64,000 nt of DNA from a virus: IMG/VR virus record IMGVR_UViG_3300024262_006558, positions 186,001-250,000 of that record. One strand, given 5' to 3'. The notes under the pieces were generated by a model. The model saw only the letters and a list, made by a program, of their open reading frames with translations, searched no databases and was not told where the DNA came from. The position numbers and the translations under genes are program-made. This document shows, in pieces, positions 58,387 through 64,000 of the stretch. Numbering within the stretch: position 1 is the first letter of the stretch; each line of letters opens with the position of its first letter.

Positions 58387-58456
58387 TCTGATAGTCCAAG
58401 TACATAGTCTCCCCATCACCGTATATATTGGTGATGGGGAAACAGAAAAATGGTAA
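58325..58456 (+). repeat. 132-base direct repeat, right copy
   Basis: Identical to 57259-57390. Confidence 0.9.
58400..58439 (+). promoter_or_regulatory. Repeat promoter copy 25 (perfect palindrome form)
   Basis: Identical to copy 24. No gene begins within 300 bases downstream. Confidence 0.75.
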
Positions 58457-58648
58457 AGCGTTATATGGATTGTATCTATATAACTAACGTGGGGAAATAA
58501 ATAGACGACTGATTTGAGTACTTGAAAAAGTTTAAAAGATTCCTAAGATGTTGGAATATCATAAAAAACTCTGTTAACTGTTGGGCAGTCGAGCCAATTG
58601 CGTCTATAACGTAGTATTGTTGAATACAATCTGTCCCAATTACCTAGG
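58457..58648. other. Non-coding region with long-range base pairing
   Basis: GTTATATGG (58460) and CTATATAAC (58476-58484) are complementary at 8 of 9, like a cassette without a gene. Further on, ATAGACG (58501-58507) pairs with CGTCTAT (58601-58607), and ACTG with CAGT inside. It may be a worn attC-like remnant or a structured RNA driven by promoter copy 25. No gene seen. Confidence 0.45.
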
Positions 58649-58680
58649 AAGTCTGATTAATTTCAGGCTTTCTTTTTTTA
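58649..58680 (+). terminator. Rho-independent terminator
   Basis: AAGTCTGA pairs with TCAGGCTT (one G-T), followed by a T run. Confidence 0.65.
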
Positions 58681-58686
58681 TATTTG

Positions 58687-58719
58687 TTTCTCTGACTTTT
58701 TCCGCAACTGCGTAAACCG
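58687..58719 (+). repeat. CCGCA-CGTAAACC intergenic element, copy 9
   Basis: TTTCTCTGACTTTTTCCGCA then ACTGCGTAAACCG; 36 bases before a repeat promoter. Confidence 0.7.
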
Positions 58720-58754
58720 ATCGATTATATTCCCTGGAGGAACCAATCAACAAA

Positions 58755-58792
58755 GTACATAATATCCCCATCACCGTATATATTGGTGAATC
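58755..58792 (+). promoter_or_regulatory. Repeat promoter copy 26
   Basis: GTACATAATATCCCC, ACCGTATATATT, GGTGAATC; 13 bases before the ATG at 58806. Confidence 0.85.
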
Positions 58793-58805
58793 TAAACTTA
58801 AAGAC

Positions 58806-59228
58806 ATGAAAGACTTATTTGAACATTACGAAGAAATGCCTAGCCACCTTACCGCTATTTGCGATAAGTGGACAGAGAAGCATTTGGATGAAGGTTTAAG
58901 TTACATTGACTGTGCAGACTTCCTAAAAGAATTGGAAGCGATTGGATATACTTTCGAGTATGGTTTGGATGCAGAGCCGTATGGATTAGTTGAAATTTCT
59001 AAAAAGAAAGTATTTGTTTACTTGGCAAAACTTGGAGTTGTGGTAAGTACAGATGAAAATGGAGAAACGGAGGTTCAAAGAATTGACAGTCCCGAAGAGT
59101 TTAGAGATGACAACGAATTGTTTTTGGATTTCACTCCTCCATTATTGGAGAGCGACCAAGAAGCAAAAGACATTTATAATAGCATCACGCATTCAATGTG
59201 GATTCATTTAACTGGAGACAAAACGTAA
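58806..59228 (+). CDS. Hypothetical acidic protein, 140 residues
   Basis: Helical, acidic, with a DEGLSYIDCADFLKELEAIGYTFEYGLD segment typical of small phage proteins of unknown role. Confidence 0.65.
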   Translation: MKDLFEHYEEMPSHLTAICDKWTEKHLDEGLSYIDCADFLKELEAIGYTFEYGLDAEPYGLVEISKKKVFVYLAKLGVVVSTDENGETEVQRIDSPEEFRDDNELFLDFTPPLLESDQEAKDIYNSITHSMWIHLTGDKT

Positions 59229-59231
59229 AAG

Positions 59232-59269
59232 TACATAATATCCCCGCCACCGTATATATTGGTGAATCT
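59232..59269 (+). promoter_or_regulatory. Repeat promoter copy 27
   Basis: GTACATAATATCCCC, ACCGTATATATT, GGTGAATC; 14 bases before the ATG at 59284. Confidence 0.85.
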
Positions 59270-59283
59270 AAACAAAGGAAATT

Positions 59284-59781
59284 ATGAAAACTATAAAAGT
59301 AAGACACTACAACGGAACGGAATTACAAGTTAGTCTTGGAGATGTTATAATAGGCGAAGGTACTATGGGAACATCAAAAGGTAGAGATGTAACTGGGGTA
59401 GTTCACAAAATAGAAGTAGGTAACATCACGTTGAAAAGAGGTAACACTTTACACTTGGTAGACCACACGACTTTAAAAGTTGCTCAAATGAGAGAAAACA
59501 ACTTTGAAGTGTATACTAAGAATCCGAAAACGGGTGAAGAAGGTTGGGAAATTGAAATGGTATCGGTAATAGCATATAGTACATATCACGCTAGGCAGAT
59601 ATTGAAGAAGTGGAATTTGTTTGACGAAGTTATCTTGTTTAATTTCTCTGCTCCACTCGCAGAATCTAACGAAGCAGGATTGTACACTTTAAATGAAACG
59701 ATGAAAGCAGTAGAAGGTACAATTCTTGAAACGGATTACCACAACAAATATTATAAACCATTAGCACACATTAAAGCATAA
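59284..59781 (+). CDS. Hypothetical protein, 165 residues
   Basis: A beta-rich N-terminal half and a helical C-terminal half. No family recognised. Confidence 0.65.
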   Translation: MKTIKVRHYNGTELQVSLGDVIIGEGTMGTSKGRDVTGVVHKIEVGNITLKRGNTLHLVDHTTLKVAQMRENNFEVYTKNPKTGEEGWEIEMVSVIAYSTYHARQILKKWNLFDEVILFNFSAPLAESNEAGLYTLNETMKAVEGTILETDYHNKYYKPLAHIKA

Positions 59782-59800
59782 GTGTTTGATTCAGAAATTT

Positions 59801-59824
59801 AGAGGGCGAGAGTCCTCTATTTTT
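59801..59824 (+). terminator. Terminator
   Basis: AGAGG pairs with CCTCT, followed by T residues; preceded by TGTTTGATTCA as at 51036 and 52174. Confidence 0.65.
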
Positions 59825-59831
59825 CGTTATT

Positions 59832-59864
59832 GATTTCTCTGAGTTTTTCCGCAGCTGCGTAAAC
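59832..59864 (+). repeat. CCGCA-CGTAAACC intergenic element, copy 10
   Basis: TTTCTCTGAGTTTTTCCGCA then GCTGCGTAAACCA; followed by GATCGGA...TCCGATC and then a repeat promoter 41 bases on. Confidence 0.7.
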
Positions 59865-59905
59865 CATACGATCGGAATCCCTGGAGGATCCGATCATGCA
59901 ACAAA

Positions 59906-59943
59906 GTACATAGTTTCCCCGTTAGTGTATATATTACTGAATC
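59906..59943 (+). promoter_or_regulatory. Repeat promoter copy 28
   Basis: GTACATAGTTTCCCC, AGTGTATATATT, ACTGAATC; 12 bases before the ATG at 59956. The arms read AGT...ACT. Confidence 0.85.
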
Positions 59944-59955
59944 AAAAGAATTATA

Positions 59956-60762
59956 ATGAATATCCCAAAAGAACAATTAAAGCGAATAGTGGACTTACTT
60001 AATAGCGATGTCTTTGCGGTAACGTTTAGACTGGAAACGGGTAATAAGTTAGAAACGGCAGAACAAGCCGTTGACGCGCTCTTTGATGGGGTAGTCACTT
60101 TAGAGGATATGTTCTTTTGTAGATTGGACGAGTCATTTAGACACGCAACCCAAGAGGTAAATGATACATGGGAGGATAATATGGAAATGTTTGCTCCAGA
60201 AAACTATCTTCCAAGTGAAAAAACATTACCCGAAGGTGGAGCGTGGATAAAGGTTAGGCATGAAACTGGATACCAATTACATTTTGCAAAGGTTTCAAAT
60301 AGAAAAAGAAGATTTGCCGAAGAGATAAAGAAAGTTTCTCAAACTCTCAATAAAGAGATGGAAAAAGTAAGAGAGTTCAATTGTTCTATGGACAAAGCTG
60401 AAGCTCTCCACAAAAAGATGGACATTCTTTTTGTTTATCATGAGATTGATATTCCTTTATATGAAGTTAGATATCAGAGAACTAAAACAAAAGTCGAATA
60501 TTTAAACCCATTTCAATATGAGATTTGCAGCGATGAAGATTTGCAAATGATATTGGATGCGGTTAGAAAGAAAACCTTTGGCGTTAAGATGAGAAATCTT
60601 TACACGTCAGTAAACAAGGACCAAATCTTTTATTTGAGAAGCAGAGGTATAAGCGAGCAAGAAGCGATGATTATGGCTAACTTGAAACAATGTTACTTTG
60701 ATGTTGATATTATGGGCATGAACGAGGTTTTTAATGAGTCATTCAGACTTGTAAAAGCATAA
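59956..60762 (+). CDS. Hypothetical protein, 268 residues
   Basis: A helical, charged protein with a likely C-terminal UBA-like helix bundle (YLRSRGISEQEAMIMANLKQCYF), seen also in SufB/SufD-like ends. The function is not clear. Confidence 0.65.
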   Translation: MNIPKEQLKRIVDLLNSDVFAVTFRLETGNKLETAEQAVDALFDGVVTLEDMFFCRLDESFRHATQEVNDTWEDNMEMFAPENYLPSEKTLPEGGAWIKVRHETGYQLHFAKVSNRKRRFAEEIKKVSQTLNKEMEKVREFNCSMDKAEALHKKMDILFVYHEIDIPLYEVRYQRTKTKVEYLNPFQYEICSDEDLQMILDAVRKKTFGVKMRNLYTSVNKDQIFYLRSRGISEQEAMIMANLKQCYFDVDIMGMNEVFNESFRLVKA

Positions 60763-60773
60763 CTCTCCCCATA

Positions 60774-60811
60774 GTACATAATATCCCCCGTACCGTATAT
60801 ATTGGTGAATC
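60774..60811 (+). promoter_or_regulatory. Repeat promoter copy 29
   Basis: GTACATAATATCCCCC, ACCGTATATATT, GGTGAATC; 15 bases before the ATG at 60827. Confidence 0.85.
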
Positions 60812-60826
60812 TAAACAAACAAAGTC

Positions 60827-61156
60827 ATGAATATTATAGTTTTCACATTAAACACTAAAGCGAAATCAGAGTACAGAAATGGAAATGGTGAAATTGATCG
60901 CAATGAATATCCAGTTCATATCAAATTAGATACTGATTATTCACATGGTTTTATTTTGAAAATTGAAGACACTCCAGGCTCTTGGCATATGTCTACTCTT
61001 ATGGGTGATCGTTATGGTAATGCATACAATGAAGACAATCAAGTTTTAAGTATTCATGGTACGGAGTGGATGTGCGTTAACATATTTGATTTAATCAAGG
61101 AAGCGAATGAAACGCTAGAAAAAATGGATATGAAAGTAATTCCCGACAATAGATAA
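60827..61156 (+). CDS. Hypothetical protein, 109 residues
   Basis: A beta-rich protein beginning MNIIVFTLNTKAKSEY. No family recognised. Confidence 0.65.
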   Translation: MNIIVFTLNTKAKSEYRNGNGEIDRNEYPVHIKLDTDYSHGFILKIEDTPGSWHMSTLMGDRYGNAYNEDNQVLSIHGTEWMCVNIFDLIKEANETLEKMDMKVIPDNR

Positions 61157-61161
61157 CGGAA

Positions 61162-61199
61162 GTACATAATATCCCCACCACCGTATATATTGGTGAATC
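61162..61199 (+). promoter_or_regulatory. Repeat promoter copy 30
   Basis: GTACATAATATCCCC, ACCGTATATATT, GGTGAATC; 15 bases before the ATG at 61215. Confidence 0.85.
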
Positions 61200-61214
61200 T
61201 AAACAAAACTCATT

Positions 61215-61730
61215 ATGGCAACAGATTATAAAAAATTAGCACTAGAAGCATTAAGTTTCATTAGAGATAACACCGACAACGAAGCTTTTCAAAGCACCGT
61301 TGATGGAACGGAGATTGACATAGATAAAACTATCCAAGAACTTACTCCTATCTTGCCAGATGTTGACTTTACATTATCTCAAATAGTCGAAGGCAAAAGA
61401 CAACTTAATCTAGCATCTCAAATTGTTAAACAAAACATGAAACTTCTTATCATGCACTACATGAAAGAGGCGGGCTTAGAAGAAATAATCATTGAAGATT
61501 TAGATGTTATCCACAGTGATGCAGGAATTTCAGCTGGAGATTATATGGATTCGGTTACTAGAGTCCTAGCAAATGGAGATTACTTCTATACTCACAATGG
61601 CGAAAGAAGCGAAGAAACGGAAGCAGGCGGAATTGAAAGCTTGCCAGTAAATTCTTTAGACAAATTATTAAAAAGATTACAGGATTATAATGGTAGTAAT
61701 TTAGCATTAAGCACAACGCTTACTGTATGA
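61215..61730 (+). CDS. Hypothetical protein, 171 residues
   Basis: A helical, acidic protein with no recognised family. Cassette cluster B begins 27 bases after its stop, so its promoter may also serve the cassettes. Confidence 0.65.
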   Translation: MATDYKKLALEALSFIRDNTDNEAFQSTVDGTEIDIDKTIQELTPILPDVDFTLSQIVEGKRQLNLASQIVKQNMKLLIMHYMKEAGLEEIIIEDLDVIHSDAGISAGDYMDSVTRVLANGDYFYTHNGERSEETEAGGIESLPVNSLDKLLKRLQDYNGSNLALSTTLTV

Positions 61731-61757
61731 TTAGAATTTGAAACTAAATCTTAGTTG

Positions 61758-61823
61758 TTGCTAACGTACCGTATAAGAAGCGTTGAGAGGTACGAACAAT
61801 GATTTTTATACATTGTTATATGC
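61758..61823 (+). other. attC-like site B1
   Basis: TTGCTAAC (61758-61765) to GTTATATGC (61815-61823). GTACC pairs with GGTAC and GTATAA with TTATAC. Confidence 0.75.
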
Positions 61824-61853
61824 TTTTATTAATAACAATTAAAATTAAACAAG

Positions 61854-62102
61854 ATGAAAAAAGTAACCCATTGCATAGTATATAGATTACACAAAGACAA
61901 TTCACCAACTGTAATAGATTGTTCTTCGGAAAAGGAACAAGGTGAACAGTTATCTAAAATAATAAAAGAGGGGTATAAAAATGCGTATAAAGCAACACCT
62001 GAACAAGCTACGAAAGTCTTGAATGATTACGGAAAACAATTTGAACCTAAGCCATTAACACAACAGGAAAGATGGGATAATTGGGCTATAGGTAAAGGGT
62101 AA
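61854..62102 (+). CDS. Cassette B1 protein, 82 residues
   Basis: Begins MKKVTHCIVYRLHKD; strand-helix layout, basic. No family recognised. The leader TTAACAATTAAAATTAAACAAG matches that of cassette A3 almost base for base except for one inserted A/T. Confidence 0.65.
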   Translation: MKKVTHCIVYRLHKDNSPTVIDCSSEKEQGEQLSKIIKEGYKNAYKATPEQATKVLNDYGKQFEPKPLTQQERWDNWAIGKG

Positions 62103-62104
62103 TT

Positions 62105-62166
62105 GCATATAACGAATTGTATATGAGGCGTGAGGAACGAATGACTGCATATACGCTGTTATATGC
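62105..62166 (+). other. attC-like site B2
   Basis: GCATATAAC (62105-62113) to GTTATATGC (62158-62166). GTATATG pairs with CATATAC; the site is 62 bases and compact. Confidence 0.8.
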
Positions 62167-62196
62167 TTTTTTATTAACTAATTAAAACAGATTAAA

Positions 62197-62520
62197 ATGA
62201 TTATAGGATTAATACAAGGAAATAGAGTTGAATTAGGAGAAACTGATAACGGATATGTATACAAAAACAGTTTTGCGTTTGACAAAAAGACTGATGAAAT
62301 ATGTTATATACCAGAGTTAGGGATTGAGGGAGATATAATTACAGAAGACACTTCTGTTTATAGATATTCCGACTTTTTAGAAATAGCTACTGATTATGTA
62401 AAAAGAAATGGGTTAAGTAATACACCTCAAGATATGGCTGAACAATTATTTGAATGTGTTGATTGGCAACATCCAAGTACATTACTTGATGAATGGGAAA
62501 TTCATTTAGAAGATGAGTAA
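62197..62520 (+). CDS. Cassette B2 protein, 107 residues
   Basis: An acidic protein beginning MIIGLIQGNRVELGE, strands then helices. Function unknown. Bounded by GTTATATGC and GCATATAAC. Confidence 0.65.
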   Translation: MIIGLIQGNRVELGETDNGYVYKNSFAFDKKTDEICYIPELGIEGDIITEDTSVYRYSDFLEIATDYVKRNGLSNTPQDMAEQLFECVDWQHPSTLLDEWEIHLEDE

Positions 62521-62522
62521 TT

Positions 62523-62587
62523 GCATATAACGGTTAGTATATGAAATGTGGAGCAAAGCGGAATTTTTTATATACCGTGTTATGCTC
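62523..62587 (+). other. attC-like site B3
   Basis: GCATATAAC (62523-62531) to GTTATGCTC (62579-62587). GGTTAGTATATG pairs with TATATACC. Confidence 0.8.
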
Positions 62588-62604
62588 TTTTAAATTAGAT
62601 AATT

Positions 62605-62760
62605 ATGATAAGTTTTAAATATTACAAGAATTACGGAATTGAATACTGCTTTGGTAGTGCAACTGTACAGGGATTTATGGGTAGACCTCTTAAAACTTTT
62701 ACAGGTGGATGTATAAAGGCAGTAGAAAAAGCAGAAAAGTATATAGATAGCCTTAATTGA
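62605..62760 (+). CDS. Cassette B3 protein, 51 residues
   Basis: Begins MISFKYYKNYGIEY, with GFMGRPLKTFTGGCIKAVEKAEKYID: a strand-strand-helix miniature protein. Its TGA overlaps the GAGCATAAC core, so gene and site share bases. Confidence 0.6.
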   Translation: MISFKYYKNYGIEYCFGSATVQGFMGRPLKTFTGGCIKAVEKAEKYIDSLN

Positions 62761-62825
62761 GCATAACGGTTAGCGTATAGTGACGTGAAACGAAGTGAAA
62801 TGCACTTATACGCCTTGTTGTGGTG
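62759..62825 (+). other. attC-like site B4
   Basis: GAGCATAAC (62759-62767) to GTTGTGGTG (62817-62825). GCGTATAGTG pairs with CACTTATACGC. Confidence 0.8.
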
Positions 62826-62858
62826 AGTACGGGTTATTAACCAATAAATTAAATTGAA

Positions 62859-63080
62859 ATGATACAAGACAAATTAGAAAATCAAATCCATAACGTAATT
62901 ATGGAAACGGCAAGAGAACCTAAACTTATTGTAATGCACCCACAAACATGGGTTGACCTTGCAAAAGAAGTTACTGGCAAAGATGGGATGACAATAAATA
63001 GATACGACCCAAATATGAAGTACAGAGGGATTAAGGTGATTAGAAGTTTGGATTTGTTGGAGGGTGAGTTTGAAATGTAG
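62859..63080 (+). CDS. Cassette B4 protein, 73 residues
   Basis: A small basic protein (LIVMHPQTWVDLAKEVTGKDG ... KYRGIKVIRS) whose pattern resembles the end of some phage capsid-type proteins, but too short to assign. Bounded by GTTGTGGTG and CACCACAAC. Confidence 0.65.
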   Translation: MIQDKLENQIHNVIMETAREPKLIVMHPQTWVDLAKEVTGKDGMTINRYDPNMKYRGIKVIRSLDLLEGEFEM

Positions 63081-63084
63081 TATT

Positions 63085-63153
63085 CACCACAACACGAAAA
63101 TAAAGATAAGCGTTAAGCGACCCGATAGGGTTATCTTTTATTTTCTGTTATCG
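63085..63153 (+). other. attC-like site B5 with the shared hairpin
   Basis: CACCACAAC (63085-63093), then the shared hairpin (loop differs by one inserted base), then GTTATCGG as at 50341. Confidence 0.75.
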
Positions 63154-63191
63154 GTACATAATATCCCCCGTACCGTATATATTGGTGAACT
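63154..63191 (+). promoter_or_regulatory. Repeat promoter copy 31
   Basis: GTACATAATATCCCCC, ACCGTATATATT, GGTGAACT; 14 bases before the ATG at 63206. Confidence 0.85.
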
Positions 63192-63205
63192 TAAATAAAA
63201 ACATC

Positions 63206-63472
63206 ATGGCAAAGCAAAACTTTAAAAAGAGATATAGAGATTTAGAGGTACAAGTATTCGCAACCCTTAGGGATGCGATTGAGAATAGTGAGTTTAAATC
63301 TGAACACTTAAGCGAAAAAGCTATTAAGGTAAATGTGTTTGATTATACAGAATTATCAATACTTAATGACCGCTTGGTATTATTAGACCATAAAGGTTTC
63401 CATTATTCAATTTATTCTGATTGTACGTTGGAAGATTTAATTGACATCATTAACAAATTGGAAGATGAATAA
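63206..63472 (+). CDS. Hypothetical protein, 88 residues
   Basis: I chose the ATG at 63206 after the promoter. A basic start and a strand-helix body ending in an acidic helix. It overlaps the next gene by 8 bases. Confidence 0.65.
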   Translation: MAKQNFKKRYRDLEVQVFATLRDAIENSEFKSEHLSEKAIKVNVFDYTELSILNDRLVLLDHKGFHYSIYSDCTLEDLIDIINKLEDE

Positions 63473-64000
63473 ATATTCAAATACCGTAAAAATGTTAGGT
63501 GTAGATACTAGAAGCTCATTTCTTTTTGGGGATGCGTGCGACAATTTAATTAAGTGTAGCAGTAAAGAAATCCAACAAGAAGCAAAGGACGAAATTAGTC
63601 AGATACTAATCAAGCTAAAGCCCGTTGAAGGCGGTATAACTATTCAAATGGTTGACGCGCTTTTACATGGTATGATTACGGAACATGCACACAAAGATAC
63701 TTTGCCTTTAAAAGGGTTTAGTATAAAAGTACATAATTCCCCCGAAGCCGTATATATTGGTGAATCAAAAGAAAAGAATATGCACACTATAAGAAAAAGA
63801 ACGCCAGTATTTGAAACCGATGACTTTCAAGAAGTATTCAATACAGATTCTTACAATGTATTTGTGAAACCTGAATTTGAATCTAAATTCAAAAGCTCTT
63901 TATCTTATCCTGATATCGTACTAAGAAAGTATGACCACGAAAATGGAATGACTACAGTAGTGGCGGACTATCAAAACAAAATAGGAAGCAAGATGCTTGC
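63465..64000 (+). CDS. Open frame running through a promoter (partial at right edge)
   Basis: The frame opens with ATG at 63465 and stays open to the window edge, passing in frame through promoter copy 32, which is read as SIKVHNSPEAVYIGESK. Either an upstream gene of about 90 residues has lost its stop and is fused to the downstream gene, or the downstream gene starts on its own at ATG 63780, 13 bases after the promoter. The second part begins MHTIRKRTPVFETDD. No family recognised. Confidence 0.55.
   Translation, partial: MNKYSNTVKMLGVDTRSSFLFGDACDNLIKCSSKEIQQEAKDEISQILIKLKPVEGGITIQMVDALLHGMITEHAHKDTLPLKGFSIKVHNSPEAVYIGESKEKNMHTIRKRTPVFETDDFQEVFNTDSYNVFVKPEFESKFKSSLSYPDIVLRKYDHENGMTTVVADYQNKIGSKML
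63729..63766 (+). promoter_or_regulatory. Repeat promoter copy 32 (inside an open frame)
   Basis: GTACATAATTCCCCC, GCCGTATATATT, GGTGAATC; 13 bases before an internal ATG at 63780. Confidence 0.8.

Larger units (their letters stand above)
61758..63153 (+). mobile_element. Cassette cluster B: four integron-type gene cassettes
   Basis: All four cassettes have perfectly complementary 9-base ends: GTTATATGC/GCATATAAC (twice), GTTATGCTC/GAGCATAAC, GTTGTGGTG/CACCACAAC. Each carries one small plus-strand gene starting 18-39 bases after the boundary. The last one ends in the same hairpin as two cassettes of cluster A and runs into GTTATCGG and a phage promoter. No integrase gene is present in the window. 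Confidence 0.8.

Noticed and set aside
58271-58456. A 61-residue plus-strand frame
   Set aside because: It reads through the R'' core, the shared hairpin and the promoter of the 132-base repeat; it is not likely to be a gene.
58501-58607. A tRNA-like outline (7-bp outer stem ATAGACG/CGTCTAT)
   Set aside because: The inner part lacks a D arm and an anticodon arm of proper length, there is no TTC loop, and three spare bases separate the would-be T arm from the outer stem.
55601-63153. A search for an integron integrase or attI near the cassettes
   Set aside because: No open frame in the window has the tyrosine recombinase R-H-R-Y pattern or the length of IntI, so none is annotated.
44290-63766. 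Reading the regularly spaced 38-base repeats as a CRISPR array
   Set aside because: The spacing is irregular, genes lie between the copies, copies occur on both strands, and each sits at a fixed distance before a start codon.

Overview
The window is a piece of a large, AT-rich, tightly packed double-stranded DNA phage genome, most likely from a phage of Bacteroidota (Flavobacteriia-like). The case for this host is threefold. Promoters of the TTG-N19/20-TAnnTTTG type are visible. Starts have AT-rich leaders and usually lack Shine-Dalgarno sequences. One gene is a full-length homologue of the 287-residue Bacteroidota primary sigma factor. No capsid, terminase or polymerase gene lies in the window, so the phage group cannot be named. 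Genes in blocks on both strands, a tail fibre, thymidylate synthase, DHFR, dNMP kinase and thioredoxin all suit a large tailed phage.

Layout. (1) 1-8.8 kb: AT-hook and PcfJ-like proteins, a YadA-head-like tail fibre, a sulfotransferase, small structural or membrane proteins and DHFR. (2) 8.8-27 kb: nucleotide metabolism (thioredoxin, MazG-like, ThyA, dNMP kinase); a 749-residue nucleotidyltransferase / 2H phosphoesterase / zincin protein; envelope-directed proteins; and an NAD block with nicotinate phosphoribosyltransferase, Nudix hydrolase, NadD and NadE, which is a complete Preiss-Handler route, preceded by a SLOG/MoCo-carrier-like protein. (3) 27-36.8 kb: sigma factor, Pth2, an S26/S24-like Ser protein, a SpoT/MESH1-like HD protein and many small membrane proteins. 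(4) 36.8-43.7 kb: one long operon of small overlapping genes, 20 of which start with the same peptide MRKxFYIxP (synonymous codons vary) and then diverge. (5) 43.7-44.05 kb: a gene-free stretch of TTAGACCCC-type repeats. (6) 44-64 kb: small accessory genes, mostly one per promoter, served by 32 copies of a 38-base promoter (GTACATA, CCCC, TATATATT, GAATC) plus ten copies of a second intergenic element (CCGCA, CGTAAACC) that follows terminators.

Inside region 6 are two clusters of integron-type gene cassettes (about 55.6-58.4 kb and 61.76-63.15 kb). Single small genes, all on one strand, are separated by imperfect hairpins bounded by AAC and GTT. In eight of nine cassettes the first 8-9 bases are complementary to the last 8-9 bases before the next AAC core, as expected of attC sites. 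No integron integrase is present in the window. Three unrelated cassettes end in the same terminator-like hairpin, and a similar hairpin at 50.3 kb has no cassettes next to it, so phage terminators may act as landing sites.

The three observations I rate highest are the attC-like cassette arrays in a phage, the MRKxFYI protein family, and the complete Preiss-Handler NAD pathway beside a SLOG-like protein. All calls come from reading the sequence; no homology search was run.
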